DNA of 18,659 bases from an uncultured Prevotella sp. GTDB taxonomy: Bacteria > Bacteroidota > Bacteroidia > Bacteroidales > Bacteroidaceae. A program made the position numbers and the translations under genes. The notes under the pieces were generated by a model, which searched no databases, was not told the origin of the DNA, and saw nothing but the letters and a program-made list of their open reading frames with translations. This document shows, one piece after another, positions 14,268 through 18,659 of this stretch; position 1 is the stretch's first letter; every line of letters starts with the position of its first letter. The DNA lies in NCBI GenBank assembly GCA_934190685.1, contig CAKPTK010000034.1, forward strand, positions 1-18,659, read 5' to 3'.

Positions 14268-15245
14268 TTAGGCATTTTGCATTCCTTTCGTCTTTAATGC
14301 CCCATATAGAAAAACCTTATTACACTCGAACCCCATCATATTAATTAATCTCCTCATTGCATGAGCACGAGCAAAACAACCATCTTTGGCATAGCCAAAA
14401 GGAATACAAGGATACCTATCTGGTCTCTGTTCATTATCACATGAATTCTCTATTATCCTTCTATAAACTTGCTTAAGTTCTTCTTCCGATAAAACGCTGC
14501 ATTCGGTTGGGAGCACACCAACTCGTGTATGTGGTCTCCACGATGTTCTCCAAAATGTCTGCCATATAGCACTGGAAAATCTTACTGCAACAATTTCATG
14601 CGAATCGTCTCCAGCTATTTTCATATCAACGAAAAGGAACTTCTCCTTTGCACGCTCCAAGATTTCACGACAAATCGGGAATTGAGGAGTGTCACGTCTC
14701 AAATTGTAATAACGCGGCAAAAATGAACCAACCAACAAATATGGCTTATTATCATCCTGTAAAACTTGATCTACATATACATGTTTTAAAGTATAAGTTT
14801 TCATATTCGTTTTAAACGATTGCACCCATTCGGTTGTAAAAATCGGGGTATTGCTTCTTTTTCCAGCCTTTCTACCCAACAGTTTCACAGAATTCACTTC
14901 TTTGCTGCTCTTGTCATACCTGAACTCCACCTCCATGTCATTCAGATAGGCTATATCTATGAGATCGTGACAGGACTTGACATTCTCTTCTTTCAATGCC
15001 AAATGATACTGAGGGCCTATGGTATCCGCCTTGACTATCAAACTACGCTTGTCATTGTCCAAGAATACATAACGGGGAACAAAATGGGTTGTAGACACAT
15101 TTTCACTCGACTGCTTCAGTTCCACAGACATCGGCTCCGCAGACAAATCAGACTTGCCTATGGAGGTGCAGGACAACAGGATAAAGCCTACAAAACACGC
15201 TAAAAGGAATCCTTTTAATCTTAACGTTTTAAGTTTCTTTTCCAT
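14268..15245 (-). CDS. Lipoprotein ending in a truncated protein-glutaminase (deamidase) domain
   Basis: Exported lipoprotein of 325 residues: signal peptide with lipobox ILLSC, lipidated Cys26. Residues about 50-250 match nothing I recognise. Residues 279-319 closely resemble protein-glutaminase, the Chryseobacterium enzyme that deamidates protein-bound glutamine: here PC-IPFGYAKDGCFARAHAMR and then FECNKVFLYGALK, there (from memory) PC-ITFRYPVDGCYARAHKMR and then YDCEKQFVYGNLK. Cys290 corresponds to the catalytic Cys. The known enzyme continues for over 100 residues and supplies its His (SYHV) and Asp (IDPS) after this point; this protein stops six residues after LK, and the next sequence is the terminator. 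So it is either a truncated, inactive remnant or a variant with a different active site. Sampled GC is about 37-38%, well below the adjacent M16 gene. It has an ECF-type promoter-like element at 15291-15320. Confidence 0.8.
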   Translation of the reverse strand: MEKKLKTLRLKGFLLACFVGFILLSCTSIGKSDLSAEPMSVELKQSSENVSTTHFVPRYVFLDNDKRSLIVKADTIGPQYHLALKEENVKSCHDLIDIAYLNDMEVEFRYDKSSKEVNSVKLLGRKAGKRSNTPIFTTEWVQSFKTNMKTYTLKHVYVDQVLQDDNKPYLLVGSFLPRYYNLRRDTPQFPICREILERAKEKFLFVDMKIAGDDSHEIVAVRFSSAIWQTFWRTSWRPHTRVGVLPTECSVLSEEELKQVYRRIIENSCDNEQRPDRYPCIPFGYAKDGCFARAHAMRRLINMMGFECNKVFLYGALKTKGMQNA

Positions 15246-15290
15246 AATGATTGGTTTTGGTTAATAAAATAAAAGTCTCTCTTTTATTAT

Positions 15291-15320
15291 TAAGTCGTAA
15301 ATGATTGAAATAGGGTACCC
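15291..15320 (-). promoter_or_regulatory. ECF-type promoter-like element upstream of the glutaminase-like lipoprotein
   Basis: Minus strand: GGGTAC (15315-15320), 17 bases, CGACTTA (15291-15297). The spacer shares CCTATTTC at its start and TTTA at its end with the SusC-gene element at 2633-2662. The lipoprotein ATG is 46 bases below it. No TAnnTTTG box is visible in this gap. The -35-like box lies within a GGGTACCC palindrome (15313-15320). Confidence 0.7.
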
Positions 15321-15377
15321 TTTATAGGGATTTTCTTCAGCTTTGAAACAAAAAAACAAGAAAATACTTATCATATG

Positions 15378-15419
15378 AACACAATGGGTTGCACTTGAAA
15401 GGGTGCAGTCCATTGTGTT
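15378..15419 (-). terminator. Terminator of the DUF3332 gene
   Basis: Ten-base arms (15410-15419 and 15378-15387) enclose a second, 5-base pairing (15403-15407 and 15390-15394). It lies 27 bases after the DUF3332 stop. The T-run after it on the minus strand is poor, so efficiency is uncertain. Confidence 0.55.
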
Positions 15420-15445
15420 TATATCTCTGTGTTTATCGAGATGGC

Positions 15446-16000
15446 TTATCTTGCCGCCATAAAGTAGGTGTCGCCTGCCAAGGCTGTGCGGAGTTGGAAC
15501 TTGCCACCCTCATCGAGTGCCACATCCATCTTCTTGCCCGTAGGCAATGTCATCTTCACAGTGCCGTTGTGATTGAAGTGGAAGAGCTCTTTCTTCACGC
15601 CATTCTCCTCCATAGACCATGTGTCTGCCTTCTTGTCATAGAGGAAATAGAACACCTCGCCTGTAGGACGAGTCACCTCGTAGCCGTCGGCCAAATATTT
15701 CACATTATAGTTCTGTCCGTCGTCACCTTTCACCTTCACGGTCTTGCCGACATTGGCTGCCATGGGGTTGCTACCGCTCCAAAACTCAATGGTGTTGAGC
15801 ACAAAGAGGTCAGCCACACCACACACGGCATAGGCCGGAGAAATGAGCAGGAAGATCAACTCGTTGAGCAACTTATAACGTGTGGCACCCTTGTTCCATT
15901 TCGCCAACTTGTTGAACAAACTGAATGAGCCCACACAAGAACTGAACATCACGCTTGCCACCATCAGTGTCAAGACTGCTTTCAAACCTTTGCTATACAT
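15446..16000 (-). CDS. DUF3332-family lipoprotein
   Basis: A 184-residue exported protein of the DUF3332 family, whose function is unknown. Visible: signal peptide with lipobox FSSC (Cys22), then the family's characteristic VGSFSLFNKLAKWN, a hydrophobic helix (about 47-65, IFLLISPAYAVCGVADLFV) and NTIEFWSGSNP, followed by a C-terminal beta-rich region (about 85-184) with repeated short strands. The hydrophobic stretch may be a second membrane contact. It is a single-gene unit with its own vegetative promoter at 16037-16067 and a terminator at 15378. Confidence 0.85.
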   Translation of the reverse strand: MYSKGLKAVLTLMVASVMFSSCVGSFSLFNKLAKWNKGATRYKLLNELIFLLISPAYAVCGVADLFVLNTIEFWSGSNPMAANVGKTVKVKGDDGQNYNVKYLADGYEVTRPTGEVFYFLYDKKADTWSMEENGVKKELFHFNHNGTVKMTLPTGKKMDVALDEGGKFQLRTALAGDTYFMAAR

Positions 16001-16036
16001 ATCAGTACGATTTAAGAGTTAATGTAAATACATCCA

Positions 16037-16067
16037 CAAAAGTAACCTTTTATTGTCAAAGCCCAAC
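16037..16067 (-). promoter_or_regulatory. Vegetative promoter of the DUF3332 gene
   Basis: Minus strand: GTTG (16064-16067, three of four), 19 bases, TACTTTTG (16037-16044), a full -7 match. It lies 36 bases above the ATG. Confidence 0.68.
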
Positions 16068-16110
16068 ACATTGGCTTGTTTTTCTTCTTTTCTTTAACAC
16101 TATTAAATAA

Positions 16111-16142
16111 CTTGTCTCTTCTTCACAAGTGCATTACCTTTG
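16111..16142 (+). promoter_or_regulatory. Possible plus-strand promoter facing into the WbqC gene
   Basis: Plus strand: CTTG (16111-16114, three of four), 20 bases, TACCTTTG (16135-16142), a full -7 match. No plus-strand gene follows, so a transcript would run antisense into the 3' end of the WbqC-family gene. It may be chance in A/T-rich intergenic DNA. Confidence 0.3.
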
Positions 16143-16220
16143 TCTCAAGCATCAAGTGCAGGATTTTTCTTGCTTGCTGTTTTCTGTCTTAGCGGGCGGC
16201 AACAGTCAAGAAATTGGGGA

Positions 16221-16835
16221 TTAGAGATAGAACACGGACTCGTTGCCCATGTTGAAAAGGAGGTCGAGCACACTCATGTTGGCAAGGAATCCATGACGTT
16301 GCTGATAGACTTGGTAATATTTCTTAGGGATGAAATCCGTGTCGGGCAAGGGTTTCTTGGGACGTATTGTCTCCCGGAAGTCAGCCACCTCGGCTGCATC
16401 CACGTCCTTCACGTATGTGTCTGTCAATGAGAGACGTGGCTCGATGTCGAGCAACTCGCACACTTTTTGGGTGATTTCCATGTTATAGTCGAGCAGGAAA
16501 GTCCAGCGTTTCTCATAGAAAGGACGGATATCGTCGGCATAATACTCGAAGAAAGGCGACTCGCCATAGGCGCTGACCAAGGCGTTCCAATGGAGATGGC
16601 GCCAATTGCCATGGTCGGAAAGACGGATGTCGCGCATGGGAGCTGAAGGATTGGCGTGCTCAACAGGCACGGTCAGAACCTGGGTGCCGTTGGCGGTGGC
16701 GATGACACAGCGGTTGCGGTAGGTCTGTTTCACGAAATGGTCACATGCCTCCACAGCCACGGCATCGTAGCGGAAGAGTTTCTGATACCATTGCACAGGA
16801 CCAAAATAAGTAGAGGAAAGTAATGCTTGGCTCAT
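16221..16835 (-). CDS. WbqC-family protein
   Basis: A 204-residue WbqC-like protein. The family is found near polysaccharide and cell-envelope genes, and its biochemical role is not established. Visible: the family N-terminus STYFGPVQWYQKLFRYD, then HFVKQTYRNRCVIATANG and TVPVEH, the central HWNALVSAYGESPFFEYYADDI and the C-terminal DLLFNMGNES. No signal peptide or membrane segment is present, so it is cytoplasmic. Its ATG overlaps the stop of the signal-peptidase-like gene by four bases (ATGA), so the two are translationally coupled in one operon with signal peptidase I. I see no convincing terminator after it. Confidence 0.9.
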   Translation of the reverse strand: MSQALLSSTYFGPVQWYQKLFRYDAVAVEACDHFVKQTYRNRCVIATANGTQVLTVPVEHANPSAPMRDIRLSDHGNWRHLHWNALVSAYGESPFFEYYADDIRPFYEKRWTFLLDYNMEITQKVCELLDIEPRLSLTDTYVKDVDAAEVADFRETIRPKKPLPDTDFIPKKYYQVYQQRHGFLANMSVLDLLFNMGNESVFYL

Positions 16836-17383
16836 TTTATCAATAAGAACAGGCGGTCTTTTCGGAAACCGCCCAATGGATGGGCCGTGTCTTCCTGGCT
16901 ATAGAGCACCAGGAAGGCACGGCCGATAATGTAAGGTTCTGCCACCAGACAGCGTTCGCCACCGGCAGCGGTATTGCAAATTAAATAATAGTTGTCGCCC
17001 AAGAGGGGACAGTCTACCAAACGGCGGGGAATGGAATAAGCCGCATCGCTCACCTTGATGGTGTCGCCCGGCACCGCTTCCACCCTGCCGAGACAGACCC
17101 TCCGCAGCAGGTGGTTGACCACACTGTCGGCAGGCGGATTGTAGGCAACGAGGTCGCCACGCTCTATGGCGTGGGGCACCAAGCGGGCATAGCGGAACAT
17201 CCGTCCGTCGCCAGAGCGGAGCCCATAGCTCCATCTGTTCACCACCACTCTGTCGCCCTTGACCAACCGACGGTCGATGTCGGTGGCGGGAATGGAATAG
17301 ATGGTGAATGCCAATGTCCTGAAAAGCAGCACCATGAGGGCGGCTGTCAGGAGGGCGGCTATGAACTTGGCTCCATTCTTCAC
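16832..17383 (-). CDS. Signal peptidase I-like protein lacking the catalytic Ser and Lys
   Basis: A 183-residue paralogue of the upstream signal peptidase I (S26 family). One N-terminal membrane anchor (about 7-26) precedes the box-B-like stretch IPATDIDRRLVKGDRVVVNRWSYG. Aligned with IPSSSLERSLLTGDYLFVSKMSYG of its neighbour, the catalytic Ser is Asp35. The Lys box KRCVGLPG of the neighbour corresponds to GRVEAVPGD, so Lys is Gly99. GDN and a YIIGRAFLVLYS tail matching HVVGKPLFIWYS are kept, while the NSxDSR box is lost. It is therefore probably not a protease; it may assist LepB or bind signal peptides. The GTG at 17383 is chosen because it lies four bases after the LepB stop and just before the membrane anchor; the frame is open further upstream but only inside lepB. 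Confidence 0.8.
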   Translation of the reverse strand: MKNGAKFIAALLTAALMVLLFRTLAFTIYSIPATDIDRRLVKGDRVVVNRWSYGLRSGDGRMFRYARLVPHAIERGDLVAYNPPADSVVNHLLRRVCLGRVEAVPGDTIKVSDAAYSIPRRLVDCPLLGDNYYLICNTAAGGERCLVAEPYIIGRAFLVLYSQEDTAHPLGGFRKDRLFLLIK

Positions 17384-17387
17384 GCGT

Positions 17388-18659
17388 TTACTTGATGTTG
17401 TCCACCCACTTGAAAATGCGGTTCCAACGCACGCCCGAGAAACCTCGGCGGTCGGGGTCGCTCGAATACCAGATGAAAAGCGGTTTGCCGACCACATGGT
17501 CTTCGGGCACAAAGCCCCAATAGCGTGAGTCGGCAGAGTTGTGCCGGTTATCACCCATCATCCAGTAGTAGTCAAGTTTGAAGGTATAGCGGTTGGCTTG
17601 CTTGCCGTTGATATAGATTTTTCCGCCCTTCACCTGCAAGTCGTTGTGCTCATACACTTTGATGCAACGCTCATACATGGGCAGGTTTTTCAAAGTCAGG
17701 GCGATGCTCTTGCCCTTGGCGGGAATCCAAATCGGACCATAGTTGTCACGCGTCCATCCTGTCACGGCATTGAGCGGATAGAGGTCGCCTGTGGTGGCGT
17801 CGGTGTTGAGACGGATGCTCTCCACCACGTCCTTGCGCTTGGCAAGTGCCTGCGCCATCTGTTTCGTCAGCGGCATGTAGCCCGGGGTGTTGGGGGTGGC
17901 AGTGGCACTGAGCATCTGCAGGTTTTCGCCCGAGATGTGGAGTTGGTCGATCAAGTCTTCCGGTATCGGCCGGCGCAGTTTGACATAATAGGTATACTGC
18001 ACATTGTCAGGCTCTTTGTTTGGCTTGCCGTCGAGGTAGACAATGCGGTTTTTGATTTGCAGGGTCTGCCCTGGCAGTCCCACGCAACGTTTCACATAGT
18101 TCTCACGGCGGTCGGTAGGCCGGCTGATGACGTCGCCATATTCAGAAGCGTTTTCCTTGATGTATTGACGGCCGAGGGCATAGATATAGTTGAAATAGTC
18201 GCGCTGCTGCAAGGGATTCATCGTGACGGGATTCGCCCCACCCTGATAGAGCTGCGAACCAAAGGAGTAGACCATCTGATAGTAGTCTTGCGCCTGATAG
18301 CGGTCGGCACTACACAAAGTGTCACCGGCAGGATAGTTGAACACGACGATGTCGTTGAGCTGCACCTTGCCGAATCCCTTCACACGGCGATAGTCCCAAT
18401 GGGGCCACTCGATATACGACTTGCAGTTGACCACAGGCAGGGTGTGTTGGGTCAGCGGCATGGTCAGCGGAGTCTCGGGGATGCGGGGTCCATAGCTCAT
18501 TTTGCTCACAAAGAGATAGTCACCCGTGAGGAGCGAACGCTCCAGCGAGCTTGACGGAATCACGTAGTTCTGGAAGAAGAAGAGGTTGATGAAATACACC
18601 GCTACGAGGGCGAACACCAACTCGTCAACCCAACTCATCACAAACTTGACGGGACGCTC
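17388..18659 (-). CDS. lepB: Signal peptidase I, 5' end off the window
   Basis: Inner-membrane serine protease (S26 family) that removes signal peptides from exported proteins. At least 423 residues are present; the frame stays open to the right edge, and Bacteroidota LepB proteins have further N-terminal membrane segments, so the real start is outside. Visible: membrane segment DELVFALVAVYFINLFFF, then IPSSSLERSLLTGDYLFVSK with the catalytic Ser just before LE, the long Bacteroidota insertion, YVKRCVGLPGQTLQI with the catalytic Lys, and GDNRHNSADSRYWGFVPEDHVVG. All catalytic boxes are intact. It is followed after four bases by the signal-peptidase-like gene and then the WbqC-family gene, forming one operon. 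Confidence 0.95.
   Translation of the reverse strand, partial: ERPVKFVMSWVDELVFALVAVYFINLFFFQNYVIPSSSLERSLLTGDYLFVSKMSYGPRIPETPLTMPLTQHTLPVVNCKSYIEWPHWDYRRVKGFGKVQLNDIVVFNYPAGDTLCSADRYQAQDYYQMVYSFGSQLYQGGANPVTMNPLQQRDYFNYIYALGRQYIKENASEYGDVISRPTDRRENYVKRCVGLPGQTLQIKNRIVYLDGKPNKEPDNVQYTYYVKLRRPIPEDLIDQLHISGENLQMLSATATPNTPGYMPLTKQMAQALAKRKDVVESIRLNTDATTGDLYPLNAVTGWTRDNYGPIWIPAKGKSIALTLKNLPMYERCIKVYEHNDLQVKGGKIYINGKQANRYTFKLDYYWMMGDNRHNSADSRYWGFVPEDHVVGKPLFIWYSSDPDRRGFSGVRWNRIFKWVDNIK

Noticed and set aside
16140..16430. 96-codon plus-strand frame starting with TTG
   Set aside because: Mostly antisense to the WbqC-family gene, its start codon overlaps the -7 box, and it resembles no known protein.

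Overview
The window looks like chromosomal DNA of a member of the Bacteroidota, most likely a Prevotella/Segatella-type gut or oral bacterium. The reasons are a SusC/RagA-type TonB-dependent receptor with its own FecR anti-sigma factor and ECF sigma factor; the Bacteroidota vegetative promoter signature (TTTG, about 20 bases, TAnnTTTG) upstream of seven genes; Bacteroidota-specific families (DUF3332, the LepB / LepB-like / WbqC cluster); and the absence of a CCA encoded on the tRNA. The genus call is inference. Most genes lie on the minus strand. Layout: (1) 1-4493, minus strand: ECF sigma factor, FecR anti-sigma factor and the 5' part of a SusC-like receptor carrying an STN signalling domain, i.e. 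a complete trans-envelope signalling set, with the receptor running off the left edge. (2) 4534-4712: a tRNA with CAT anticodon, its own promoter and a strong terminator. (3) 4760-6655: a DEAD-box RNA helicase with a TTG start and a folded leader, divergent from a LOG-family nucleotide phosphoribohydrolase at 6882-7421. (4) 7422-7977: a 555-base convergent intergenic region with two terminators and a palindrome-rich stretch between them. (5) 7978-11739, minus strand: PfkB sugar kinase plus FprA flavo-diiron protein as one operon, preceded by a pectinesterase-family protein. (6) 11960-14203, plus strand: an Rpn-type PD-(D/E)XK nuclease and an M16 zinc peptidase. (7) 14268-16000, minus strand: a lipoprotein ending in a cut-short protein-glutaminase domain, and a DUF3332 lipoprotein. 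(8) 16221-18659, minus strand: signal peptidase I (5' end off the window), a signal-peptidase-like protein lacking the catalytic residues, and a WbqC-family protein, tightly overlapped as an operon. How the genes connect: the main new observation is one promoter-like element, GGGTRC, exactly 17 bases, then CGWCTWA, occurring three times: before the FecR gene, before the SusC-like gene, and 11 kb away before the truncated protein-glutaminase lipoprotein. None of these three intergenic regions shows the vegetative TAnnTTTG box. The natural reading is that the window's ECF sigma factor drives its own anti-sigma gene, its receptor and an unlinked surface lipoprotein. The second notable point is that this lipoprotein keeps the glutaminase Cys motif but stops before the His and Asp that complete the known catalytic triad. 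The third is the LepB-like protein in which the catalytic Ser and Lys are both replaced.
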